Of a stretch of 64,000 nt of DNA, positions 53,292 through 64,000 are shown in pieces (position 1 is the first letter of the stretch; every line of letters starts with the position of its first letter). The stretch is taken from positions 15,225,001 to 15,289,000 of the forward strand of contig OX424563.1 in the NCBI GenBank assembly GCA_949152475.1. Direction: 5' to 3'. The translations under genes were made by a program, and so were the position numbers. The stretch comes from Terebella lapidaria. Its lineage: Eukaryota > Annelida > Polychaeta > Terebellida > Terebellidae. Under the pieces are notes generated by a model. The model saw only the letters and a list, made by a program, of their open reading frames with translations, ran no database searches and was not told the origin of the DNA.

Positions 53292-54193
53292 TGTGGGGAC
53301 GCCACCACATGCCCTCCTGAGATAAATTCCTGTGTAAGGAAGCGTACATTTATTTAATCCATAGCGTCCATAGTTTCAATTATATTCGTAGATCTATGTA
53401 AACACACACAGAGTTGAAAATAGAGTTGGCTGCTTCGTGTTCAAAGTTCAGGCAACGCACTGTCTTTTACTAGTTCCACTATACTGTAACGATGGTCTGA
53501 CGTCATCCCTCACTCTCGTGCGCTGCTAGCTATATAAGCCAAGGAACCAAGAAGCCCATCTTGGTTCCTCGGAGTTGTTTTAAAGTTGTTAAGGCGACAG
53601 GATGACGGAGGACACTGCTCTATGTCCCCTTTTCCTGGCTAAACGGGCCCGCGAGGGCCCCGGGGACAATTTTCAAATCGGGGGCTCAGGAGGGTGCATG
53701 GCTTCTTTGATCCGGGGGCTTACATCCCCATGGATTGGTAGTCTCTTGCCGTGGGATGGTGCGACACAGGCTCTGGTGGACTGTCGGACCCTGGGGACAA
53801 TTTTCAAATGGAGGGTCCAGGAGAGGGGCTACTTTAATCTGGGGGCTTATGCCCCCATGGACTGGCAGTCTCTCGCCTTGAGATGGTGTGACACAGGCTC
53901 TGGCAGACCCTTGGGCTGTCCAGGGTTCTATCCCCATGGCGGACCGTCGGCGAGCCGGCCAGCAACACGCCCACATGCTCGTATGTTGGAGGCCGCTCCC
54001 ATGGCTCTCGGACTCGTCACATCGGGCTACATTACCATAATGATGTATTTATATGTCTTGTGATGTGATGTATGAAGGCCAGACTTGTTTGGCGGACTGT
54101 TACCTGGTTGTAGATAAGTAATTACCGTGCCCGCCGTGACCGTACCGCAGTGCGGGGTGCTTGCGCCTTAGTTAGCGGGCGTCAAATGTTACA
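53292..54193 (+). mobile_element. Solo LTR of a Gypsy-type family related to the 14.5-kb element
   Basis: About 902 bp beginning TGTGGGGACG and ending TTACA, like the LTRs at 13,802 and 27,600. The shared 3' half has GACACAGGCTCTGG-type and GGACTGTTACCTGGTT-type stretches and a CCGCCGTGACC-type block. A TATATAAG box lies at about 53,531. Internal parts are absent on both sides, which is what LTR-LTR recombination leaves. No convincing target duplication. Old relative to the nested element. Confidence 0.7.
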
Positions 54194-54784
54194 TTTATGA
54201 AGCACTAATCCAACAACGTTGCTCGAAGTGCTTATACATATACAGTACATAAAACATAAAAAGTGAACAATAAGGTTCGGGGATTAAATGCCATGCTGGA
54301 CTAGAATGTCTTAAGGGATCTTTTAAAACTACACAAAGAGTCACAGTTTCACACCGAGATGGGTAGCGAGAACTTTCCAAAACTTGGCCGATCACCGGCC
54401 CTCCTGCATCTAGCCCACGGCCCGAAAACAACCAACTGACAACCAACTGACAATTTATATGTACAAACTGCTGCGTTATTTTGTTATTCTGTTATATAGC
54501 ACCGTGTATATATGTTACAAGCAGAGACCTTAAAATAGGGGCAACCCTGCTGGTCGATGTATTGTCTTCATTCAATAAATATGTTCATACCAACTTGACC
54601 GTGTGGAGTCTTGTAGATTAGTACTAAGTTGATCTTGAGATGTATCCTGTAGTCTATATGTAACCAGTGGAGTGACTTTAGTAAGGGTCAGAGTATTTCT
54701 GTTTGCATATCAGACGCGCAGCACTGTTTCGCAGTAACTGCAGTTTTTTAATGATGTAGTCAGGTAGTCCAAACAGTAGGCTGT
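54194..54784. other. Intergenic interval, no gene seen
   Basis: AT-rich; nothing recognised between the solo LTR and the LINE remnant. Confidence 0.35.
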
Positions 54785-55830
54785 TCAAGTAGTCCAATCT
54801 ACCAATGTGACGACAGTACAAGAATACACGATGCTATAACCTGAGCAATCGAGGATGTTCAACTCAGAGTCCATGACAGCTCCTATGTTACGGGCCGTTT
54901 TGGAGACAAGCACTGCTTCAGGTCTGATCCTGATGTCCTTGATATGATACATTTTCTTGAAGGTGCTTGGCTTGCCTATGACCAAGAAGTCAGTCTTGGT
55001 ATTAGTCAGTTTCAGATGTTTTTCTGTCATTTTTTGTATGTAAGGCTTCAATGCTTTTGTTTGGATCACAAGTGGTGCAGGCCTGAGTGTCATCAGCATA
55101 CATGTGTATAAATGCTGATTTCGTGCTTTGCAGCTATTCCAAACATAGATGTACAACGAATACAAGGAAGGACCCAAACCGATCCTTGTGGGACCCCGGT
55201 ACAGAAGAGTTTCATGGAGGAGGTTTGGTCATTCACTGTGACAGATTGTCTCCTGTCAGCAAAGTACGATATGAGCCACCTAATGACAGGACCTGATATT
55301 CCATATATCGTTTTTAGTCTATGTAGCAAGATTCCATGGTCAACAGTATCAAAAACAGCGCTTTGATCTAACAGAACGAGTAAAGCACACTGGTTATTAT
55401 AGCGCCCAGGAAACCACCATAGATTTTCACTAGCGGTGACATAGGGAAGATTGCTAATAGCTCTGTAGTTTTTGACATCCTCGCAATCCAGATTAGGTTT
55501 CTTGATCATAGGCGTGCTGGTGGCTGTTTTGAAATCCATAAGGACACTTGATGATGTGATGGATGCATTCACCAGACGGGTGATTATTGGAATAAAACAG
55601 TCGAGAGTGTCCTTCACCAGGAAGGAGGGTATAGGGTCACTGTTGCACGACTTGGAGTTTCCTGCTGTAACCATTTTCCTCAACTCATCCTCAGCCTCAT
55701 CCTCAGTGACTTCCCCAAATGCACTGAGGTTTTCCACATCATCTGTTACGGGCGCTGAGGACAAGTTCTGGGTACAGGTTAATGTCTCTGCGCTTATATG
55801 TGCTTTTCTGTGCTTATATGGTTCCATGCC
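54785..55830 (-). pseudogene. LINE reverse transcriptase remnant (CR1/L2-type)
   Basis: On the minus strand: CEDVKNYRAISNLPYV, then LLVLLDQSAVFDTVDHGILL, YGISGPVIRWLISYFADRRQ, FCTGVPQGSV, the YADDTQ box in another frame near 55,100, then LKLTNTKTDFLVIGKPSTF. These are the RT blocks of CR1/L2-type LINEs in order. About 60 residues between NLPYV and LLVLLDQSA appear deleted, and there is at least one frameshift between the GVPQGSV block and YADDTQ and another before the C-terminal part. There is no endonuclease, so it is a 5'-truncated dead copy. Confidence 0.82.
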
Positions 55831-56431
55831 AATTTAACATGCCAAATTGTTTTCAGACTGAACGGAGATCTCAAATTTGGTGGGGAAATATAGTTCTATG
55901 CCAAATAAAAATATATCAATTTCGAATTGATCCGACGAGCCTAAATAAAGTTACATGTATCGCCAATAATCATTTGAGGTTTTCTCCTTATAGGCCTGGT
56001 ATTCTACAATATCCACTAGTATTCTAACAAAGTATGAGAAGCACACAATTTTGAATTCGATAGTGGAATATCTCTTTTTGAGGCTAATTCTCGAATAAGA
56101 GAGCGACCACGGGAGTCATGGTACTATAGTAGGCGAGTCCTCAGGAGATCTTGCTAGAAGATGCCTATACCCGAGGCTCCACATTGACCTTCTTATCTCC
56201 ATTCTCTGGTTACACTGATACACTCTCAGAACATCTAATTCCACAAACAATACCTTACGAAGGATAATATAAACACATACATTATAATTAGAATAATAAA
56301 GTGATACTGTAGATGTGATATTGACTATGTCACGCGAGTAGATTGAGTTGTCAACATTATGAGAGGATTTTTGTTGACTATGTACGTGCGTAAAAAAGTT
56401 GTAGTCGGTGTTAAGACGTAAAAATAACAAG
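55831..56431 (+). promoter_or_regulatory. Upstream region and leader of BCCIP
   Basis: About 600 bp between the LINE remnant and the BCCIP start. No other gene seen. I cannot place a TATA box or start site with confidence. Confidence 0.35.
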
Positions 56432-59400
56432 ATGTCAGCTCCCAGCAAAAAGCGTGCGGTTCACGAAAACATCGCTGATAGTGGTGACACTGGTGAACCA
56501 ATTGATATCTCTCATGAAAACCATGAAGAAGATGGTAGTAGTTCGTATTCTGATGAAGAAATGGATGGACAAGAATTTATTGATCAGGTTGGACCCACGA
56601 CTTAGTCGACTCCATATCCCAGTCCAAACTGTTGCGTAATCTCACCTTTCCTTACCACTGCTTACTAGATCTATGCGATGTATTGAATATAGTTAATATA
56701 GTTGAATACAGCGCTTGCACAGTAAATGTACTAAAATCTCATCTGCTTAGATCTATTTAAAAAAAATAGCCGTAGCCCGGGCGGATTGCATGATTTCCAG
56801 GAACATGGCCAGGAAATGGCTCTGAGACAGAACCAGGCAGTACGGTAACACGGTGGCTAGGCGTTACGCGTTATTCAGGGAGTGCCGCGTAAAATCGTGA
56901 GTATTACACGTTATTCATGAGGAAATGACACAGGAAACGACATAGGTCCCCACTTCAAATGAGAAAAATCAATGAAAAAGTTCAGTTTCTTCCTAAAATT
57001 TTGTTTCCACGGAACATCCCAATGAGTAAACATTGCGTATGCTACTATGAGTTACTTGTATACATCGTTATATTTACGAAAACGGACACACAGTTCGTGA
57101 CAACACCCGCACGCTTGCGACTAGTTTGTGAAATATCATCGGCTATCAATTGAAACCAACAAAGCGCATGTTTGTAAATCATAGAATGCTCGGGGAAATC
57201 TTTCTTTATTGTTACACAACGCAATCAGTTGTTTTAATCGAGTATTCTATTAACTGAGAAGCTTTTTATGGTTTACGCGTATCAGCCTGAGGGAAAAAAT
57301 CTGCACACGCGTTACAGCATGAGGAATGTGAGCATGTGAGCGTTGTCGGGGATAGTAGAGCTGATAATGCATACATAGAGATTTTGTATGATCAAGTATG
57401 ATTTGAGGCTGCACAATGTCCAGTACTGACGATACTTCTCACTTATCATTATACTCTATATGTTCCTCCCAATCTTCATAAATCTGAATTTGGCAATACT
57501 AAGAGTTTTTCGTGTCTTTTACACAGAAGCTCACCAAGTGAAAAGATTATCTTTTGAACTTGAATTTATTCCATCAATTGAGCAGTAAAACTGGAGAAAA
57601 ATTCGCATTAAAAAACAGAAATATCTCAACCTCAAAAAAATATTTACTCATGCAAATACGCGTAATGCCCTCACGCAAATCGCGTAAAGTATAGCAACTA
57701 AACAAATGATACATTCAACCTAGATTCGTGCCGCTTGCGACCATTGTGACACATTTTGAAGATAGGCACATGTGAAGCCCATGCTTTCAATATCATAGAC
57801 CTGTCATTCTTTCTACATTAATGCCGATACATAACATTTTCAACCCCAAAACCAGGGAGAGCGGCTGTCGAAGCAACATTGACAGATATTGTGCAGCCGA
57901 AGGTCTCGCTACACTGGCCTATTTCTTTGATTTAAATTCTCAACAACAATCATGAATATATGTAATGTTCCGTGCAAACCCAAATCCGACATTTCAAAAC
58001 GGTATAGTTAGCGAAATTGTATGTTTTTCCTGCTAGGGATCAACCACAGGCTGCCATTTCCTCACGAATAACGCGTAATACTCACGATTTTACGCGGCAC
58101 TCCCTGAATAACGCGTAACGCCTAGCCACCGTGGGTAAAGTTGAATAAAAATTAAAACGAGGTAGTGCGGAGGTAAATCCACCTCAGGACTACCCAAAAC
58201 TTCTTTAACAGTTGGGAAGAATCCCATTTCGGATGGGATCCCATGGGATATATATATATGCCACCAAATGGGCAGCCCAAGTGACGCGGAGCGCGTCCAA
58301 GATGGCCCACATTGGTGCTCGGGACGAAAACAAATAAATCACGATTATGACCGATTCACGGACTGACACACTAACTTTTAATCTTGTATGTATGCTAATA
58401 CATGAGAGGACCCAAATAATTACATATGATAAATCAACTAAATACCTCGATATATTGCTCAAAATCTCCTCCAAACATCGCTAATTCTTCCTGGTAAAAT
58501 TTGTGGTCGGTGACAGCCAAGGCTGAAGCCAATGTTTGGAGGGTTTTTTCAACAATATTTCGGGGTATTTAAGTGCGTTGTCGTATATAATTTGCGTCCT
58601 ATCGTGTATCTGAGTGAATACAAAAAGACAATTTGGTGTGTCAACCCAGATAACTGTCACAATCGTCATTTGTTTGTTTTCGTCCCGAGCACCAACGTGG
58701 GCCATCTTGGACGCGCTCCGTGTCGCTTGGGCTGCCAAATGGGTATACTTCCTGTATAGCCAAATGGGATATACCTGAGAGCTTGGTGGCAGTTTTGTGG
58801 TCATACTCATTGAGGGACTCAGGGGGGCTGGGTATTCATTCATTTAATGGATATAAAGCAAATGATTCATTTCCCTTTGTGATTTGTTTTATTTCACACT
58901 GTCTGTCCAATTTATTGCTGGGACATGGGATTTCTCCTGAATAAAGAATATTTTGCTGTGTAAACCTGTTTAGATGTAGTCAGTCAAACAAAAACAAAGT
59001 ATGTCTTATGTATCAAAAATTTTCTCAACCCATACATCCAAGTTTATCATAAAAAGTACTGTCACTTCACACCACTGAAATAAACTGGGCTGTGAAAATG
59101 GAAAAGACACCAAACTCTCCAAGAAGTATATCAGACCTTTCTTATTAATTATTTCGATAAAACCCCGGACCCCCTCCGTTCCCGAGCATCTGGATCCAGC
59201 TACATGGGACGAAGCCCTCAGGTATATCCTGTTTGGGTATACAGGAAGTATACCCATTTGGTGGCTTATATCCCATTTGGGCATATATATGTCACCAAAT
59301 GGGATTCTTCCCAACTGCGTAATGGGCAAAAACATTATACCCCAAAATATCGCCATGTAATGGAAAATAATAAAACACTACAACAACATCATTGTTTACT

Positions 59401-62400
59401 GCCTTTCTCTAAGGTCCATTCCTGGCAAGTTGCATGAGCGATAACATAGGCCATAATTATGATACATGTAATAGCAGGACCTATAGGTTGTGATTGGTCA
59501 CATGCCGAGCTGACTTGGTGTAGAAAGCATAGCAGCTGCGCTGCTTATTAGGATGAACGCCCGGCCATATCATGATGTATTTCATGATTGTCAGATTGAC
59601 CAGGCTTGTCCAACGACAGTATAATTCAATCCAAACTGTTTCTTAATGTCTAGCTCGGTCATATCGTGATATAGATCCCACTTATTTCTCATGTCATGAT
59701 TTTATAAGAAATGTTTTGATTTTAATGGGTACCTCCAGCGTCCTTCTTCAGCATACTTCAAGATGTAGAAATTGACCGAAAACAGGCTACCTGAAAAACA
59801 GTGTTACATGTACTATTTTTTAAGCCTCATCATAATGTAGTGGGACCTATTTCACAAGAATGTCCCTAGCCCTAGCCAGGATCAGGCTGATTTATGTATA
59901 TCATACTTCGTCCTGTGTCTGCATTTTGGCAAGCTCAGCCCTAGATCATCTGATTTTTAAAAAAAATATCTCATACATTTACGAATTATCAGCTGCTAAA
60001 GGTGCACACGGTTTCTCGGTCTCAATATTGACGAAGTTTGTGTTGTGGATCGTTCAGAGTGTACGGCCAACGGGTAATTCAATTCCTGGACTAATTGCAG
60101 CAACAAGAAGAAACACAGTTACCTAAATAAATAATACATGTATACATTGGATCTAGCTTGACTACCATATATTTCATTTCAGGAGGTGACTGTTGAGTTT
60201 GAGGCTCGTAACCTAGAAGACTGTGATTTTCATGGAATAAGAAAGTTATTGTCTCAGGTATAATCACACACAGCCTTGAAACCTTGAAGTACCGGTACTT
60301 CCAGAAATTTCCATGATTATTTAGAGCATAGTTATTGCATAGTTATTGTTTGCATATCATCAGAAACCCATATGGGTTTCTGATATCACGCAATATAAAC
60401 TATTCTGTGTATTGACCTAATTTTGCATTTTGCATCTCAGACTGATTTGCAAAGATTTATACATATACTTATTATAATATTACATTATAATATATCACTT
60501 TTTTTCTCCTCGCACTATTCTTTACTTAATTGTGGGGTTTTAATAGCAAATTTAAACATCTATCAACAGCCATGCATTTATGAGTTTATTTTCAGTTATT
60601 TCTGAAGTCAAACATTGACCTGACACAGCTGACAGAGACATTAATATCTCAGAACTACATTGGGAGTACTATCAAGGTAATAATATTTCTCTCTCTCAGG
60701 TATGTTAATCCCGTTTCATGATGATAAAAAATTTGGAAATTTACATTGGTCCTGTTCATATTGAACAACAGTTCAGTTTCATCGTTTGACATATAGATTG
60801 TGGCCTTTAAAAAGATTTGTGAACAGAAGTTACAACTTCCATTTCTATACTGTAAACCCAGAAAGTATTAGCATCCATTTATTTAGCGTTTTAAAAAAAT
60901 TTGATAATATTTATGGACGCTATATCATAAATTACAGGTTTGCTTTTCTGTTTCTGTCATCCACCCGCTAACTTAAATGGCCGCTAATACGTCCACTTTG
61001 GTAAAATCGCCAAACTTAATGGACGCTAATATTTCTGGGTTTACAGTATATAATGATCTCCATTCTTGGTAAAATAAATTATGACATTGTTGATAATCAA
61101 TATTTTGTTAATGGAATTATCTTATCATGCTCATACAAAATAGTTAGTTATGAACAGTCGCGCCAGACTGTTTCAATGACATTGATGTTACATTGCAGCA
61201 AGTAGAACCTGATGAGGAAGACTCTGATGACACAGAAGGTGATGATGACATCGGTGAGGTGTTTGGAGTCATCTCTCTCCTCAACCTAACTGAGAGGAAA
61301 GTAAGTACTTGTACACAATACTGGTGATATGAAACACTGAAATTCTGAAAGTACTTGTTACCAAACAAAAGCTGCAAAATGTAAAACCTAATCTAAATAT
61401 GCATACTTCTAGTCAGACTTTGTTGCAACACGAAAAATACAAAAATGTTTCATACATTTATTATTAAAATTATTGAAGTTTGTGTAAAAATATATTGGAC
61501 TAAGTTGAAATGGGTACACATTTACTTGTCTTAGGATAAAAATGTCAGTGTCCTTGCATGGACATAAAAGCTGATATGTACAGAATTTATCAATTGTTCC
61601 TCAACAGAACTTATCGTGTATACAACAACTGAAGAGTACATTGCTGGACAGGTGTTCAAAGTGTGCACAACGAGAAAAACTCGCAGCATTCCTCAACGAC
61701 AGTGCACAGGTTGGATGGATCTTGAATGAAAGATTCATCAACATACCAGCCAAAATCTCCCTGCCGTCTTTCGACAGTTTATGGTGTGTGTGTGATGATA
61801 TTGATAGATAGCTGTACATGACGTAGATAAAGTTCTATCAGCATTGATCATCATTTTGTGTGTAGTGTACTTAACAAAAAATTGCTTCAGTATTATTACT
61901 GTATTTATGACCTAAACTCTCAGTAAGCACCTGTGTGTTAAAAGTTGATATTTAAACTACTTTTAAACTACTTTGCTTACATCGAGGGTGTCAAGCATAT
62001 TTTAACGTTTGCATGTATATGCATAATAACATGTTTGCATGTGTATAAAGGCGGGAGGCAGAGAGAGCCACCAAAAAGAACATGAAGTACAGCTTCAGTC
62101 ACTACCTGATGATATCCAAAGTGTGCAAGCTGTCGGCGGCCTCGTCTCAGGGCTCGGTCGATGTCACGACTTACATCAACAGCGAGGAGGAACTCTTTGC
62201 TGAGGTGTGTATTGTCAGATACATAATATGTATATGTCAGGTACCTGTATGGAATATTGCCTTTGTGTGGAAGTTTTGTTTGACAATACAAAAAGTTTGC
62301 TTGATAATACAAATGTAGGTTGGATGTGTCACCAGTAAAAAGATAAAGCTTGTTCTGCTGCCCATTTGAAAAGGCGTAATACAATATATAAATGCACACA

Positions 62401-62827
62401 TAGACATGTAGATAAGGAACCTGATATCACATCGGTAGAACTTGTTTTGACACAGTGGTCCCTGTGAGATAAGACTTTCTTTTTTTGCAGAGAAAATGTA
62501 GTCTGACTTGATCTTTGAGGAACACAGAAACTAGAAAATCTTTTTACAGAAAGGTCTTTTTTTGTGAGGATATATTGCTTCTAGCAAAAAAATCAACACC
62601 TAAACAATTACGTGGTGGAAAATATTAAGTAACTTTACTGTATGTCTTGTACTTTGCAGGTGGCTGATGTGGTGTGTGAGTACTCGGTGAAAGAGGAGCA
62701 CGCGATTGCCAGCCAGGGTCAGTGGGACGACGATGACGACGACATGGAACCTTACCGCATTGTCATGGTGATACCAAGCAGCCGCATACCTGACGTCATG
62801 GCCAAGATGAAGGAAGCTTATGGATAG
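56432..62827 (+). CDS. BCCIP: BCCIP (BRCA2 and CDKN1A-interacting protein) orthologue, seven exons
   Basis: Exons: 56,432-56,587; 60,183-60,257; 60,596-60,676; 61,199-61,300; 61,608-61,783; 62,051-62,204; 62,660-62,827. All have GT/AG borders and agreeing phases; total 912 bp, 303 residues plus stop. Human BCCIP is about 314 residues. An acidic N terminus (HENHEEDGSSSYSDEEMDGQ) is followed by the conserved VTVEFEARNLEDCDFHGIRK, LFLKSNIDLTQLTETLI, GEVFGVISLLNLTERK and ILNERFINIPAKISLPS blocks, and a C-terminal DDMEPYRIVMVIPSSRIPDV. In vertebrates and yeast (Bcp1) the protein acts in the nucleus in uL14 (Rpl23) chaperoning, ribosome assembly and, in vertebrates, BRCA2-linked repair and p21 control. 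Complete. Confidence 0.96.
56849..58133. mobile_element. Fold-back DNA element in BCCIP intron 1
   Basis: Inverted ends of about 77 bp (56,849-56,925 and 58,055-58,133) with few mismatches, starting CACGGTGGCTAGGCGTTAC. Both sides carry GGTAA (56,844-56,848 and 58,134-58,138), a likely 5-bp target duplication. The interior has no transposase. The superfamily is not determined. Confidence 0.8.
58209..59317. mobile_element. Fold-back element with repeated CCAAATGGG words
   Basis: Ends CAGTTGGGAAGAATCCCATT (58,209 rightward) and its inverse ending at 59,317. Subterminal inverted words CCAAATGGG occur at 58,263, 58,735 and several more times, and a longer inverted pair (CGTCCAAGATGG-type, 58,305 against 58,710) folds the left half. 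It lies in BCCIP intron 1. No coding capacity. Confidence 0.7.
59318..60182. other. Rest of BCCIP intron 1, nothing recognised
   Basis: AT-rich intron sequence up to the acceptor at 60,181-60,182. No gene or element ends identified. Confidence 0.4.
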
Positions 62828-63170
62828 ATCTCTCAAGTGGAATCCGTACAATGTTAATGGATGAAAAGTTACTGAATTGTTATTGTCTGTCGATATAAAT
62901 TTTACTATATTTGGATTGACGCTATGTTGAAAAATTTTCAGAAGGTTAAAAATTATTTAATATATTCACTTTAAATGAAGTGATGTTCTTAGTATTTGAA
63001 TGTACATGTATCATGTGTATTACAATACATTGATTTGAACTGCAATGTAGATCATCATTTTCTCCTTTAAACATGGAACAGTCTGGTGGACATGCAGTAC
63101 ATGTATCTAACTACTTGGTCCACTAAACCTTCTCTATGTTGTTGAATATTTTATGTAGGGTGAAAATAAA
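62828..63170 (+). other. BCCIP 3' untranslated region
   Basis: AT-rich sequence after the stop; AATAAA at 63,165-63,170 is a likely polyadenylation signal. Confidence 0.55.
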
Positions 63171-64000
63171 CTTATTGCTGATATTGGAACTGGTGGAATC
63201 ATTGGAACTTTGAATTTGCCCTTTCTTGCCTTCATGCAGACATACATTGTCTGAATACATTCTGATGTCGTGTAAGTTTGCTAGAATAGTACGAATAGTA
63301 TCACATGATTACAATCAAATTTAGTTTACATTATGCGTGAATCACTCACAAATGGCACTACAAGTGATATGCCTCCTATGAAAATGTTAATTGCATTAGT
63401 ATGTTGCAGAACAACTTTTGTTAGAGCACTTGAGGTTATATGAGTTCAGCAATATATGTGAGGTCAAACATGTATGATCTCTGGTAATACATCTGATACA
63501 CGGTGGTCCTACGATTTGGCGTTTAGTCGGGAGATTACGCCAGTAGTCGGGCGATACCGACGTTTAGTCGGGCAAATAGCCCCGAACGATGCAATAGATC
63601 GCGACAGAAACACAGGTAGTGACAACTAATCGAGGAAACGAAAGTAAATAACTATTGCATTGAGTATCGGAACCATTTAGGTGTCAAAAGAAATAGGTGT
63701 CCTGAGTAAATATGCCGCATCCTAATCAAAATCATTAACGCCGATTTGGTTGTCGCTCATAAATACGCCAATGATGAAACTAGTTGGACCTTTAAAACAT
63801 AATGACACACATATTATATATATTTATCTGGGTTTTATGAAACACATTTGCTTAAATAAGTGGTTTGGGATGGTTTTTCTATGATTTTGTGTGTCATTAC
63901 TTGATAAAAGTTGTTTTTGGAGGGATACAAATTACTACGTTCCTAGTCGGGATCTGTTTTGGTGCAGGATATCCAACTTAGGCGTTTAGTCGGTCATCAT
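63171..64000. other. Downstream interval, no gene seen
   Basis: No coding sequence supported. The word GGCGTTTAGTCGG occurs at about 63,518 and again at about 63,981, with further TAGTCGGG words between, which may mark part of an unclassified repeat that continues past the right edge. Confidence 0.35.

Noticed and set aside
53602-54063. 153-codon plus-strand frame
   Set aside because: It lies within the solo LTR and matches non-coding LTR sequence of the related element.

Overview
The window is animal genomic DNA: AT-rich, intron-rich, full of nested transposons, with canonical GT/AG splice sites. The repeat style (TACATGTA-rich, AAGGTCA-type tandem words, GTCCGTC runs before hairpin ends, DIRS, piggyBac and Gypsy elements) suggests a marine invertebrate, most likely a lophotrochozoan such as a bivalve. 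Amphioxus or another invertebrate cannot be excluded from sequence alone.

Two host genes are present, head to head. (1) A very large minus-strand gene occupies about 2.9-50.9 kb and encodes a PARP14-like (macrodomain, RRM, KH, WWE) mono-ADP-ribosyltransferase-family protein. I place 22 coding exons with matching splice phases (about 3,250 codons) plus a tentative first exon. Order in the protein: two related helical modules, about 60 copies of a pentapeptide encoded by a 15-bp minisatellite, a linker with a repeated LEAER-type motif, seven RRM-like domains, a KH-type region, three macrodomains, a KH-like stretch and a WWE domain. The catalytic ART domain would lie beyond the left edge. (2) A plus-strand BCCIP orthologue (56.4-62.8 kb) has seven exons and looks complete at 303 residues.

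The intron splitting macrodomain 3 (11,467-36,236) is about 24.8 kb because of nested insertions. A small element with perfect 62-bp inverted arms (11,671-29,678) was entered at a TTAA in its left arm by an apparently intact piggyBac (11,694-29,328). The piggyBac transposase has one intron of its own, and a 14.5-kb GC-rich Gypsy-type LTR element (13,802-28,335) sits inside that intron. A DIRS-type tyrosine-recombinase retroelement follows (29,676-36,213). A second DIRS-type copy runs off the left edge (1-2,686).

Elsewhere, five copies from four sequence families share one uncommon end architecture: a left hairpin, then a short inverted repeat, then at the right end a palindrome whose outer arm matches that repeat and which closes in CTAA. 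This resembles Helentron/HINE-type rolling-circle elements. One copy sits inside an array of perfect palindromes (6,965-9,109). The intergenic space and BCCIP intron 1 hold a solo LTR relative, a broken CR1/L2-type LINE and two fold-back DNA elements. I see no tRNA, rRNA or CRISPR.
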